Shown one piece after another: positions 42,813-51,422 of a DNA stretch of 64,000 bases (the first letter of the stretch is position 1; each line of letters opens with the position of its first letter). The position numbers were made by a program, and so were the translations under genes. The stretch is from Streptosporangium sp040640155 (GTDB taxonomy: Bacteria > Actinomycetota > Actinomycetes > Streptosporangiales > Streptosporangiaceae), in contig NZ_JBFABE010000003.1 in assembly GCF_040640155.1 (NCBI RefSeq), positions 124,001-188,000 of the forward strand, written 5' to 3'. Under the pieces are notes generated by a model. The model saw nothing but the letters and a program-made list of their open reading frames with translations, was not told the origin of the DNA and ran no database searches.

Positions 42813-44087
42813 GTGGCCGAGTACATCGACGCGTCGTGGCCGGGCCTGTCGAACGGCGCGACCCGTGCGGAACGCCGGCCATGCGACTACAGAGCCTACG
42901 TCCCGGACCCGCTCGTCGGCCGTCCTTTACGGCTGAGCGGGCAACGCTCCGCGGATATCGGCGACGTGGAACGCCGACTCCTGGTGCTGAACATGTCCGA
43001 ACGCCCCCTGGTCGGTCTCGAAGCTCTGGCCAGGCTCCTGCTTCGGGCCGAGGCCGTGGCGAGTTCCTTCATCGAAGGTCTGCAGATCGACGTACGGTGC
43101 CTGGCCAAGGCCGACGTCGCGGCGCGTTCGGGTGTGGAGGCACATGACGACACCGCGCGCGCGGTCCTCGGAAACGTCCGGGCCATGGAATCGGCCCTGA
43201 AGCTGGCCGACGCCTCGTCCATACGCGTCGACGACGTACTGGAACTTCATCGAAAGCTCCTCGAAGGAACCCGTGACGCCCCCCTCGGGGGCCTGATCAG
43301 AACGGAGCAGAACCGGGTCGGCGGGACCGGCATGTCGCCATGCACCGCCGACTTCGTGCCACCGCCGCCGGACAGGGTCCCCGACCTCCTCGAAGACCTG
43401 TGCGCCTACATGTCAGGCGACGACCACCCCGCCCTGGTCCAGGCCTCCATCGTCCACGCCCAGTTCGAGACCATCCACCCTTTCGTCGACGGCAACGGCC
43501 GTACCGGGAGGGCCCTCATTCACCTGATTCTCCGTCGACGGGGTCTCGCCACCCGTTTCGTACCGCCCATCAGCCTGATCCTGGCATCACACGCCAACGC
43601 GTACATCGCCGCTCTCACCACCTATCGGTACGAGGGTGATGCGGATTCACCCGAAGCCCAGGAGGCGATCGGCATCTGCATCGACCGTTTCATCGCCGAC
43701 ACCGCTCGCGCCATCGCCGACACGGATCGCTTCGGCATGGAACTCGACGCCCTTGAGGCGGAATGGCGCAGGAAGGCGGGAAAGGTTCGCGCGGCGTCCT
43801 CGGTGGACCTGCTCCTGCGGATGCTTCCCTCCGCGCCCGTCCTCACCGTCACCACCGCCGCCGAGCTCATCGGAAGGTCCGTTCAACGAGCCAACGACGC
43901 CATCAACCACCTGGTGGCGGCGGGCGTGCTCAAGCAGACCACCATCGGCAGACGCAACCGCGCGTTCGAGACTCCCGATCTCATCAAGGCGCTTACCGGA
44001 TTCGAGCGAGCACTCGCCGGTCCGCTCGGCGACACCCGGCAGGCACCACCCACCCGTCCCGTTCCCTACAGGGACCGAAGGGCATAG
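42813..44087 (+). CDS. class II Fic protein (AMPylator family) with C-terminal winged helix
   Basis: The 424-residue protein has the catalytic Fic loop HPFVDGNGRTGR (222-233) intact, and the inhibitory helix motif SSFIEG (84-89), matching [ST]xxxE[GN] before the core: this defines class II, self-inhibited Fic. The flap GGLIRTEQNRVGG is present. The C-terminal TAAELIGRSVQRANDAINHL plus wing is a DNA-binding helix-turn-helix. It would attach AMP to a protein target, unknown here. The start is GTG 42813 with GGGAGGA 10 bases upstream; earlier ATGs would read through the inverted repeat at 42760-42792. Codon use is slightly less GC-biased than its neighbours, so recent acquisition is possible. 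Confidence 0.9.
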   Translation: MAEYIDASWPGLSNGATRAERRPCDYRAYVPDPLVGRPLRLSGQRSADIGDVERRLLVLNMSERPLVGLEALARLLLRAEAVASSFIEGLQIDVRCLAKADVAARSGVEAHDDTARAVLGNVRAMESALKLADASSIRVDDVLELHRKLLEGTRDAPLGGLIRTEQNRVGGTGMSPCTADFVPPPPDRVPDLLEDLCAYMSGDDHPALVQASIVHAQFETIHPFVDGNGRTGRALIHLILRRRGLATRFVPPISLILASHANAYIAALTTYRYEGDADSPEAQEAIGICIDRFIADTARAIADTDRFGMELDALEAEWRRKAGKVRAASSVDLLLRMLPSAPVLTVTTAAELIGRSVQRANDAINHLVAAGVLKQTTIGRRNRAFETPDLIKALTGFERALAGPLGDTRQAPPTRPVPYRDRRA

Positions 44088-44160
44088 CCGGGAAGCCGGG
44101 CCGGGACCCCGCCCGCCCAGGTAGTGTCACACAACCCCAAAAACAGTGTCATCACTGCAC

Positions 44161-44181
44161 AAGTAGGACAAGTGCCTACTT
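44161..44181. promoter_or_regulatory. inverted repeat before the surface-polymer locus
   Basis: AAGTAGG (44161-44167) and CCTACTT (44175-44181) are perfect arms around a 7-bp centre, 21 bp before the first glycosyltransferase start. The surrounding 100 bp are A/C-rich and unlike the local GC background. It may be an operator or a fic terminator. Confidence 0.4.
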
Positions 44182-44202
44182 TTCTCGGGAATACCTCAGA
44201 AT

Positions 44203-46989
44203 GTGATCAATATCCCTGAATGCAGCGTTGTGGTCATCACCTACAACGACGCCACCCGGCTGCCCAGGGCCGTACGATCCGTGCTCCGGCAGTCGCTGCG
44301 CGGTGTCGAGGTGATCATCGTCGACGACGCCAGCACCGACGGCACCGAACCCGTCGCCCGCGCGTTGCAGCGCGAGGACCCCCGGGTGCGCTACCTGCGC
44401 GCCGAGGTCAACAGCGGGGGGTGCGGCACCCCGCGCAACAGGGGCGTGGCCTCCGCGCGCGCGCCGTACGTGATGTTCCTCGACAGCGACGACGAGCTGA
44501 CCCGGCACGCCTGCAAGAGCCTGCTGCTGGAGATCGAACGCACCGGCGCCGACTTCGTCACCGGGCAGATCTCCCGGCTGTACGAGCGGTCCGGCAAGAC
44601 CGCCCGCTACTACCCGGCCCTGTTCGCCCGGCGCAGGACCGTCGAGGGGATCGCCCAGGAGCCCGAGATGTTCCTGGACTCCTTCAGCACCAACAAGCTC
44701 TACCGGGCCGAGCTGCTGCGGCGGGTGCCGTTCCCGGAGGACATCCACTACGAGGACCACGTCTTCAGCACCGCCCTGTACTGCGCGGCGCAACGGTTCG
44801 CCGTGGTCCCCTGGGTGGTCTACCTGTGGCACCGGGCCGCGGCCGGGGGCGAGACCCGGCCGTCGATCTCGCTGAGCCTGACCGAGATGGCCAACGTCCG
44901 CTCCCGGATCCGGGCGGCCCGGATGAGCGACGACATCCTGCGCGAGAACGGCCTCGGCCACCTGGTGCACGAGCGGCAGCGCCGTTTCGTCCGCCAGGAC
45001 CTGCGGGTCTACCTCAACCCGCTGCCCGCCCGCGCCCCGGAGTGGATCTCCGAGTTCGTCTCGGTGGTCCGTCCCTACCTGGCCGAGCTCGACCCGGTGG
45101 TGTTCGAGACGATGGACCCGCTCATGCGGGTCTGCTGCAGCTTCATCACCGACGGCCGGCCCGACGAGCTGCTGGTCGCCGCCCGGTCGCTGAACGGGCC
45201 CAAGGCCCCGCCGCGCGCCGCCCTGCGCCGGGACGGACGCACCTACTGGGGCACGGAGGCGGACCCGAGGCGGGACATCACCCCGCTCCGCATGGCCGAG
45301 CTGCCCTACACCGCCTCCCGGCTGCGCCACGAGGCGGCCGTCACCGGCGAGGGCGCGGTGATCAGGCTGTCGATCGGCACCTACGACCCGTTCGGCGTCC
45401 TGGACGCCACCCCCGGGTGGAGGGCGTTCCTGCGGTTCAAGGACCACCGGGTGCCGCTGACGCCGCGCGCGCGGCCCGGCGGCGGGTACCTGAGCGAGGC
45501 GACGGTCGACCTCTCCGGGATCAGGCACGGCCGCCTGGGGTTCGACGGCCGCTACGACCCGGTGGTCGAGATCGTCCGTCCCGACGGGAGGGTCACCTCC
45601 GACCGGCTGCTCGTCGACCCCTCGGCCGGGCCGTTCCGCGTCACGGTCGCCCACCACGACATCACCGTCAGGGCCGAGGGCGCCGCCGCGGTCATGCGGG
45701 TGGTCTGGCGCCGCCGGGGTCCGCTGCGGCGGCTTCCCCGGCTGCGGCGGGCCGCCACCCGGCTCCTGCGCCGGGTCGGCGGCCCGGAGGTGAAGCTCCG
45801 GGTCTACAAGGGGCTGATCTCGGTGCTGCCGCCCCGCCGGGACCTGGTCCTGTTCGAGTCCGACGTCGGCGCGGGCTACACCGGCAACCCGCGCTACGTC
45901 TACGAGGAGCTCCGGCGGCGGCGGGCACCGCTGCGGACGGTGTGGTCGGTGTCCAGGAACCGCCGCAACTTCCCGCCCGGCACCCGGCTGGTGCGCCGGA
46001 TGAGCTGGCGCCACGTCTGGACCATGGCCCGCGCCGGTCACTGGGTCGACAGCCACGGCATGCCACTGGCCTACCCCAAGCCGTCCGGCACCCGCTACCT
46101 GCAGACCTGGCACGGGCAGGGCATCAAGTCGGTCGGCTTCGACGCGCCCGACCTGCGCGCCGACTTCGACGGGCCCCGGACGGCCTGGCGGGCCGCGGTG
46201 GAGCGCTGGGACGCGCTGGTCTCGCCCAGCGCCGAGTTCGAGCGGGTCTTCGTGCCCTCCAACGGCTACCGGGGACCGCTGCTGCGCCACGGCTCGCCCC
46301 GGTGCGACGTGCTCGTGCGCGGCGACCCCGAGGCGGCCGGGCGGGCGCGCGAACGGCTGGAGATCCCGCCCGGCTCCCGGGTGCTGCTGTACGCCCCCAC
46401 CTACCGCGACCGGGCCAAGGGCTCGGGCCGGTCGGTCCGGGCGGACCTGACCGCGATGGCCGAGGCCCTGGCCGGTGAGTGGACGATGGTGCTGCGGACC
46501 CACCCGGTCGAGCGGTTCCGGGTGCCCGAGCACCTGCGTCACTTCGTCCGGTCGGCGGGGTCGTACCCGGAGGTCAACGACCTGATGCTGCTCTCGGACG
46601 CGCTGCTGACCGACTACTCGTCGCTGATGTGCGACTACGCGGTCACCGGGCGGCCGATGATGTTCCTCATCGACGACTGGGACGAGTACCGCCACCTGGA
46701 ACGCGGCGTCTACCACGACCTGCCGGCCATCGCCCCGGGCCCCTGCCTGACCACGACCGGGGAGCTGATCGAGGTCCTGCGGAACCTGGACGCCGTGTCC
46801 GCGTCGTTCGCCGCCCGCTACCGGGCGTTCCAGGAGCTGTGGTGCGCCGACGAGAAGGGGCACGCCGCGGCGGGGGTGGTGGACGACTTCTTCGGCCCCT
46901 TCCCCGACCGCGGGACCGGGCCGCGCGGGACCGGGCCGCGTGCCCGGCCCGCGCCGGTCCGGCTCCCGATGCCGGGATGGTTCAGGTGA
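44203..46989 (+). CDS. GT2 glycosyltransferase - CDP-glycerol glycerophosphotransferase fusion (copy A)
   Basis: The 928-residue protein has an N-terminal family 2 glycosyltransferase (about 5-230: VVVITYNDATRLPRAVRSVL, VIIVDDASTDGT, FLDSDDE) and a C-terminal TagF-like domain (about 560-900: TWHGQGIKSVGFD, HGSPRCDVL, LYAPTYRD, RTHPVERF, LLTDYSSLMCDYA). Such proteins make teichoic-acid-type chains, transferring glycerol phosphate (or a similar polyol phosphate) and a sugar at the inner face of the membrane. The GTG start has only a weak site. A GT4 gene overlaps or abuts its end. It is the closest relative of copy C at 57-60 kb, so they are probably duplicates. Confidence 0.88.
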   Translation: MINIPECSVVVITYNDATRLPRAVRSVLRQSLRGVEVIIVDDASTDGTEPVARALQREDPRVRYLRAEVNSGGCGTPRNRGVASARAPYVMFLDSDDELTRHACKSLLLEIERTGADFVTGQISRLYERSGKTARYYPALFARRRTVEGIAQEPEMFLDSFSTNKLYRAELLRRVPFPEDIHYEDHVFSTALYCAAQRFAVVPWVVYLWHRAAAGGETRPSISLSLTEMANVRSRIRAARMSDDILRENGLGHLVHERQRRFVRQDLRVYLNPLPARAPEWISEFVSVVRPYLAELDPVVFETMDPLMRVCCSFITDGRPDELLVAARSLNGPKAPPRAALRRDGRTYWGTEADPRRDITPLRMAELPYTASRLRHEAAVTGEGAVIRLSIGTYDPFGVLDATPGWRAFLRFKDHRVPLTPRARPGGGYLSEATVDLSGIRHGRLGFDGRYDPVVEIVRPDGRVTSDRLLVDPSAGPFRVTVAHHDITVRAEGAAAVMRVVWRRRGPLRRLPRLRRAATRLLRRVGGPEVKLRVYKGLISVLPPRRDLVLFESDVGAGYTGNPRYVYEELRRRRAPLRTVWSVSRNRRNFPPGTRLVRRMSWRHVWTMARAGHWVDSHGMPLAYPKPSGTRYLQTWHGQGIKSVGFDAPDLRADFDGPRTAWRAAVERWDALVSPSAEFERVFVPSNGYRGPLLRHGSPRCDVLVRGDPEAAGRARERLEIPPGSRVLLYAPTYRDRAKGSGRSVRADLTAMAEALAGEWTMVLRTHPVERFRVPEHLRHFVRSAGSYPEVNDLMLLSDALLTDYSSLMCDYAVTGRPMMFLIDDWDEYRHLERGVYHDLPAIAPGPCLTTTGELIEVLRNLDAVSASFAARYRAFQELWCADEKGHAAAGVVDDFFGPFPDRGTGPRGTGPRARPAPVRLPMPGWFR

Positions 46990-48089
46990 GCCGCGGCGGC
47001 CGGGGGGCGGTCGTGTTCGCCTGCCTGGACGCCGACACCCTGGGCGGCGTGCAGCGGGTCACCCACACCGTGGCGCAGGGACTGGCCGAGCGGGGCCGCG
47101 AGGTGCACGTGATCGGGCTGCACCGGGCCGAGAGCCCGTTCCGGTACGTGGAACGACCGCGCTACACCGCCCACGTGGTCCACCGCGCGCCGGTGGGCCG
47201 GCTCTCACGGACGGCCGCCCGGCGCGAGCGCAGGACCCTGGAGCGGCTGCTGCGCGACGTGGGGCCGGGGTTCGCCGTGCTCGCCTCGCCCAGCGTGGTC
47301 ACCCGGATCAGGCGGCTGCTGCCCGAGCGGTTGCTGCCGATCGGGCAGTACCACGGGTCGTACGAGCACGCGCGGGGGTCGTGGCACCTGCGCTCGGTCC
47401 GCGGTCACTACGGCACCCTGGAGAAGGCGGTCTTCCTCACCGAGGAGGACGCCTGGTTGTTCTCCGAGCACGCGCTGCTGCCCAACACCTGGTCCATCCC
47501 CAACCCGCTGCCGGTCTGGCCGTCGCGGACCGCGGACCTGGGCGCCCGCCGGGTGCTCGGGATCGGCAGGCTGGGGGGCGTGAAGCGGTTCGACCGGCTG
47601 ATCTCGGCGTTCGCGCGGGCCAGGGGCCAGGCGGACGAGGGCTGGGAGCTGCACCTGATCGGGGAGGGCCCCGAGCTGGACCGTCTCCGCTCGCACGCCG
47701 CGGCGTGCGAGGTGAGCGACCGGGTGGTGTTCCGCGGCCCGGTACCGGCGGCCCTGATGGGACGGGAGTACCTGGGCGGTTCGGTGCTGGCCCTGTCCAG
47801 CGACCACGAGGGGCTGCCGCTGGTGGTCGGCGAGGCCGCGTCCTACGGGGTGCCCGCGGTGGCGTTCGACGTGTCGGACGGGCTCAGGTCGCTCATCCGC
47901 GACGGGGAGACCGGTCTGCTGGTGCCCCCGTCCGACGTGGGCGCGCTGGCCGGCGCGCTGGCGGGGCTGATGACCTCGGCCGGGAGGCGGCGGCGGCTGG
48001 GCGCCGCCGCCCGCGCGCACGTCGAGACGTTCCGGCCGGACCTGGTGCTGGACCGGTGGGAGACGCTGTTCGAGGAGATCACCCGCTGA
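46977..48089 (+). CDS. GT4 family glycosyltransferase (copy A)
   Basis: The 370-residue GT-B enzyme begins VVFACLDADTLGGVQRVTHTVAQGLAERG and has the family E-x7-E region DHEGLPLVVGEAASYG near residue 285. It transfers a sugar from a nucleotide donor, both unknown. The start at ATG 46977 overlaps the fusion gene by 13 bp; GTG 46986 in the same frame is an alternative. A paralog sits at 60-61 kb behind copy C. It probably adds a side or linkage sugar to the polymer made by its partner. Confidence 0.85.
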   Translation: MVQVSRGGRGAVVFACLDADTLGGVQRVTHTVAQGLAERGREVHVIGLHRAESPFRYVERPRYTAHVVHRAPVGRLSRTAARRERRTLERLLRDVGPGFAVLASPSVVTRIRRLLPERLLPIGQYHGSYEHARGSWHLRSVRGHYGTLEKAVFLTEEDAWLFSEHALLPNTWSIPNPLPVWPSRTADLGARRVLGIGRLGGVKRFDRLISAFARARGQADEGWELHLIGEGPELDRLRSHAAACEVSDRVVFRGPVPAALMGREYLGGSVLALSSDHEGLPLVVGEAASYGVPAVAFDVSDGLRSLIRDGETGLLVPPSDVGALAGALAGLMTSAGRRRRLGAAARAHVETFRPDLVLDRWETLFEEITR

Positions 48090-49122
48090 CCGTGGCGGGC
48101 TCGGTGCGCGGCATCGGCACCCCGGCCAGCACGATCTGGGCCGCGGTGAGCCGCGCCGCCAGCGGGTTCGGCTCGCGGAGCCGGATCAGCCGGTCGAACG
48201 TGACCCGCTTGACCCGGGCCAGCTTCCGCTTGGCCGCGGTCCTCTCGTAACCGACGATCCGCGAGGTCTCCGCCTTCGGCGCGCCGGTGAGCTCGTAGCC
48301 GTAGGTCTCCAGGCGGTCGGCGAGCACGCTCTCGCAGAGCGAGATCTCACCGGCGTCGAGCCGCTCGCGCCAGGATCCGGCGCGGGCGGTGGTCACCTCT
48401 CCGTGGGTGAGCGCGTGCCAGGTCTTGCGCGCGGGCACGGCGACGTCGGCCATCGCGGCCGGGTCGCACATGGCCTCGTCGAACTCCTCGCCGAGGAACT
48501 CGCACAATCTGCGCAGGTGGGCCTCGGGGTCGGCGGTCAGGTCCTCGTAGCGCAGCTCGTGGTAGCTGCCGCCGGGGAGCTTCGGCGCGCCGTGCCTGGC
48601 GAAGTCGATCGCCTCGGCCCAGGCGGAGACCGCGCTGTTGAGGCTCCCGTTGTACCAGGGCATCTCCTTCAGCGACGCCACGCAGTCGCGGCCGTCCCTG
48701 ATCAGGTGCACGAACTGCGCGTCGGGGAAGAGCCGCAGCAGCACGTCGGTGTACTGGAAGTACGAGGGCCGCTTGTCGCCCCAGCGGGCCTTGCCGTGCC
48801 CGGCCGCGTAGGCGCGCAGCACGATGCCCAGCGCCGAGCCCAGGGTCGGCGGCCCCGCCACGATCTGCCCGAGCACCTCGTCGCGGTCCAGGTTCAGCTC
48901 GTGGAAGCGCGTCTGGGGCCGGTCGACCACCCACTCGGCCAGCTCGCGCCTGCGCCCGGCGTCCTCCAGGTCGCCGAACCGGAGCCTGCGCTGGTACGCG
49001 GAGATCATGAAGCGGGTCTCCGGCGGGATGGCGACGCGCGGGTGGGCGTGCAGCATGAGCTGCAGCATCGTCGTCCCCGAGCGGGGACAGCCCAGGATGA
49101 AGATCGGGCGGTCGGGCTTCAT
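48079..49122 (-). CDS. sulfotransferase family protein (copy 1)
   Basis: The 347-residue protein has the PAPS-binding P-loop GCPRSGTTMLQLML at the N-terminus (residues 11-18 core) and the 3'-phosphate site RDGRDCVASLKEMPW. These define the Sulfotransfer family; the donor is PAPS and the acceptor is unknown. It follows the second copy by 2 bp, so the two are translationally linked. Its stop overlaps the GT4 stop from the other strand by 11 bp. In this context a sugar or polyol of a wall polymer is a likely acceptor (inference). Confidence 0.88.
   Translation of the reverse strand: MKPDRPIFILGCPRSGTTMLQLMLHAHPRVAIPPETRFMISAYQRRLRFGDLEDAGRRRELAEWVVDRPQTRFHELNLDRDEVLGQIVAGPPTLGSALGIVLRAYAAGHGKARWGDKRPSYFQYTDVLLRLFPDAQFVHLIRDGRDCVASLKEMPWYNGSLNSAVSAWAEAIDFARHGAPKLPGGSYHELRYEDLTADPEAHLRRLCEFLGEEFDEAMCDPAAMADVAVPARKTWHALTHGEVTTARAGSWRERLDAGEISLCESVLADRLETYGYELTGAPKAETSRIVGYERTAAKRKLARVKRVTFDRLIRLREPNPLAARLTAAQIVLAGVPMPRTEPATVSG
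48651..48737. repeat. 87-bp exact repeat, copy 1 (second at 49664-49750)
   Basis: The stretch coding for the RDGRDCVASLKEMPWY region is identical at the nucleotide level over 87 bp in both sulfotransferase genes, while flanking parts differ clearly. This suggests local gene conversion or very strong constraint. Confidence 0.85.
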
Positions 49123-49124
49123 GG

Positions 49125-50135
49125 TCAGACCTTCGCCAGCTCGCCGAGCTGCCGGCTGGTGAGCCGCGCGGCCACCGGGCTCGGCTCGCGCAGCCGGTTG
49201 ACGCGGTCGCGGAGCTCCTTGCGCCTGCGCGCCCAGCGCCGCTTGGAGGCGGCCTTCTCGCAGGCCGCGACGTGGGCCTTGCTCGCCTTGGGCGCGCCGC
49301 TGAGCTCGTAGCCGTTGGCGGTCAGCCGCTCGGCCAGGACGGTCTCGCACACCGCGATCTCCCAGGGGTCCAGCCTGGCCTTCCACGAGCCCGCCCTGGC
49401 GGTGGTGACGTCGCCGTGGGTGTTGCTGTGCCAGACCTTGTGCTGCGGGATCGCCACCCTGGCGACGTGGTACGGCTCGGTCATCGCCGGGTCGTAGTCC
49501 TCGCCGAGGAAGTCGCAGAGCCTGCTCAGCTCGGTCTCCGGGGAGGCCGTCAGGTCCTCGTAGCGCAGCTCGTAGTAGCTGTCGGCGGGGAGCCTCTTGG
49601 CGTGCCGGCGACCGTAGTCGATCGCCTCGCTCCAGTTGACCACCGCGTGGAAGACGTCCTTGGTGTACCAGGGCATCTCCTTCAGCGACGCCACGCAGTC
49701 GCGGCCGTCCCTGATCAGGTGCACGAACTGCGCGTCGGGGAAGAGCCGCATCAGCAGGTCCACGTGGTGGTAGTAGCTGGGCCGCTTGTCGCCCCAGCGG
49801 CTCTTGTCGTACCGCTCGGCGTAGGAGCGGAAGGTGATGCCCATCGCGGAGCCCAGCGTCGGCGGGCCGGCGACGATGTCCTCGATCAGCTTCTCCCCGT
49901 CGAGCTTGAGCTCCTTGAACTTGGTGTCCTTGTCGCCCACGATCCACCGGCCGACCCTGCGCCGGTTGCGCTCCTCGCGCAGGTCGCCGAAGGAGAACCT
50001 GCGGTAGTAACCGGGCACCACGAACCGGGTCTCCGGCGGCACCGCGATGCGCGGATGCGAGTGCAGCATGAGCTGCAACATGGTGGTGCCGGAACGCGGA
50101 CAGCCGATCACGAAGATCGGGCGGTCGGACTGCAT
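49125..50135 (-). CDS. sulfotransferase family protein (copy 2)
   Basis: The 336-residue paralog begins MQSDRPIFVIGCPRSGTTMLQ, with the same P-loop and the same RDGRDCVASLKEMPW site as copy 1, but different acceptor-side sequence (KDVFHAVVNWSEAIDYGRRHAK against NGSLNSAVSAWAEAIDFARHGAP). The two may sulfate different positions or sugars. It is the first gene of a two-gene unit, about 25 bp after the CDP-alcohol phosphatidyltransferase stop, all on the minus strand. Confidence 0.88.
   Translation of the reverse strand: MQSDRPIFVIGCPRSGTTMLQLMLHSHPRIAVPPETRFVVPGYYRRFSFGDLREERNRRRVGRWIVGDKDTKFKELKLDGEKLIEDIVAGPPTLGSAMGITFRSYAERYDKSRWGDKRPSYYHHVDLLMRLFPDAQFVHLIRDGRDCVASLKEMPWYTKDVFHAVVNWSEAIDYGRRHAKRLPADSYYELRYEDLTASPETELSRLCDFLGEDYDPAMTEPYHVARVAIPQHKVWHSNTHGDVTTARAGSWKARLDPWEIAVCETVLAERLTANGYELSGAPKASKAHVAACEKAASKRRWARRRKELRDRVNRLREPSPVAARLTSRQLGELAKV
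49664..49750. repeat. 87-bp exact repeat, copy 2
   Basis: Matches 48651-48737 base for base; see that entry. Confidence 0.85.
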
Positions 50136-50160
50136 GACAACGAACCCCCGTAACGCTTGC

Positions 50161-51282
50161 TCAGACGGATACGCGCGGCGCCTTCTCCACGAGCGGCACG
50201 ACGGGCGCCACCCGGGCGAAGAGCCACATTCGGTAGATCAGGAAGATCTCGTTCAGCAGGAGCAGCGCTCCCGCCCCGACCGCGACGGGCACCAGCGCGG
50301 CCGTGCCGATCAGCGGGGCGACCACGAACACCGCGGCGTGGAACTCGATGCCGCTGATCAGGTGGGTGCGCACCCGGTGGCGGGCCAGCAGGCGGCCGAC
50401 CCGGCGGGGCAGCCTCGGCCGCCTTCCCTGCCGCGGCGCCGACGGGACCGGCCGCGGCTCCCGCGCCCCCCCGCCGTCGAAGCCGCCCCCGAAGCCGCCG
50501 TCGGGTCCGTCGTCGAGCCCGCCGTCGAACTCGTCGTCGAACTCCGCCTCCCGCAGCGGCTCGCGCGGCGTGATCGGCTCACGGAAGGGGGTGGTCTCAC
50601 GGGGCGTGAGGGACTCGCGCGGGGTGATGGGCTCGCGGAGCATGACGATCTCGGCGTCCCCGGTGTGGCCGGTGTGGGCGGCGCGCCCGTTGTGCCCGGC
50701 CTGCCCGTTGTGACCGGCCCGCCCGGCGCGGACGCCGGTCCCCGGCTCGATCGAGCCGACGGCCGCCGGTCGCCCGAGCCGGTTCTCCTTGACCGTCTCG
50801 CGCACCCGTTTCATCTGCGGCGCGTTCACGTAGCGGAACAGGTCGAGCACGGCCACCCCGGCGCCGAGCAGGATGTAGGAGACGTCGCCGGTGACGGCGT
50901 ACTGCCCGGAGGCCAGCCCGGCCGCGCAGCAGACGACCCTGATGCGGTCGCCCACGTAGTCGAGCCAGAGGCCGAACGCGGTACCGGTCCCCTTCAGGCG
51001 GGCGATCTTCCCGTCCATGCAGTCGACCGCGAAGCTCACGTAGAACAGCACGGCCCCGGCGACCAGCCGGCCGCCCGCGAAACAGATCGCCGAGCACATG
51101 CCGAGGATCAGGGAGAGGCGAGTGAGGCCGTTGGGGGTGACGGACGTGTGGTTGGCGACGAGCAGGGTGAGCCTGCACGCCACCGGGTCGACCAGGAAAA
51201 CGGTCCACCAGGAGTCTTTTCGTTTCCGGGTCGCGTGAACGTCGTCCAACGAATAGGCCCTCATGCGTTCCAGCATGGCCAC
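50161..51282 (-). CDS. CDP-alcohol phosphatidyltransferase
   Basis: The 373-residue membrane enzyme has the full family motif D-x2-DG-x2-AR-x8-G-x3-D-x3-D (Asp87 to Asp112, starting DCMDGKIAR). It joins a CDP-linked lipid or polyol to an alcohol phosphate. Between membrane segments (about 190-300) there is an unusual hydrophilic insert: five REPITPRE-like units, then an Asp/Gly-rich stretch and a basic stretch. In this cluster it may make the lipid or polyol anchor of the polymer, or a CDP-polyol derivative. It precedes the sulfotransferases on the minus strand and is probably in one transcript with them. Confidence 0.82.
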   Translation of the reverse strand: MAMLERMRAYSLDDVHATRKRKDSWWTVFLVDPVACRLTLLVANHTSVTPNGLTRLSLILGMCSAICFAGGRLVAGAVLFYVSFAVDCMDGKIARLKGTGTAFGLWLDYVGDRIRVVCCAAGLASGQYAVTGDVSYILLGAGVAVLDLFRYVNAPQMKRVRETVKENRLGRPAAVGSIEPGTGVRAGRAGHNGQAGHNGRAAHTGHTGDAEIVMLREPITPRESLTPRETTPFREPITPREPLREAEFDDEFDGGLDDGPDGGFGGGFDGGGAREPRPVPSAPRQGRRPRLPRRVGRLLARHRVRTHLISGIEFHAAVFVVAPLIGTAALVPVAVGAGALLLLNEIFLIYRMWLFARVAPVVPLVEKAPRVSV

Positions 51283-51382
51283 GCCGTGTCCCCTTTCATC
51301 TACGCTCTGTAACTACTAGAAGATCTCCATGCCACTTCTTGACCGGCCCCCGCCAGAGCGATCGGCCGCTTTGAGGGCACGA

Positions 51383-51410
51383 AAGGCCGGGGAGAGGGCT
51401 CCCCGGCCTT
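51383..51410 (-). terminator. terminator of the central GT2-TagF gene
   Basis: AAGGCCGGGGA pairs with TCCCCGGCCTT over 11 bp around a 6-base loop, 13 bp beyond the stop at 51423 and before the CDP-alcohol gene. In the transcript direction it ends CCTTTCG. So the CDP-alcohol gene starts a new transcript. Confidence 0.7.
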
Positions 51411-51422
51411 CGGACGGCGCCG

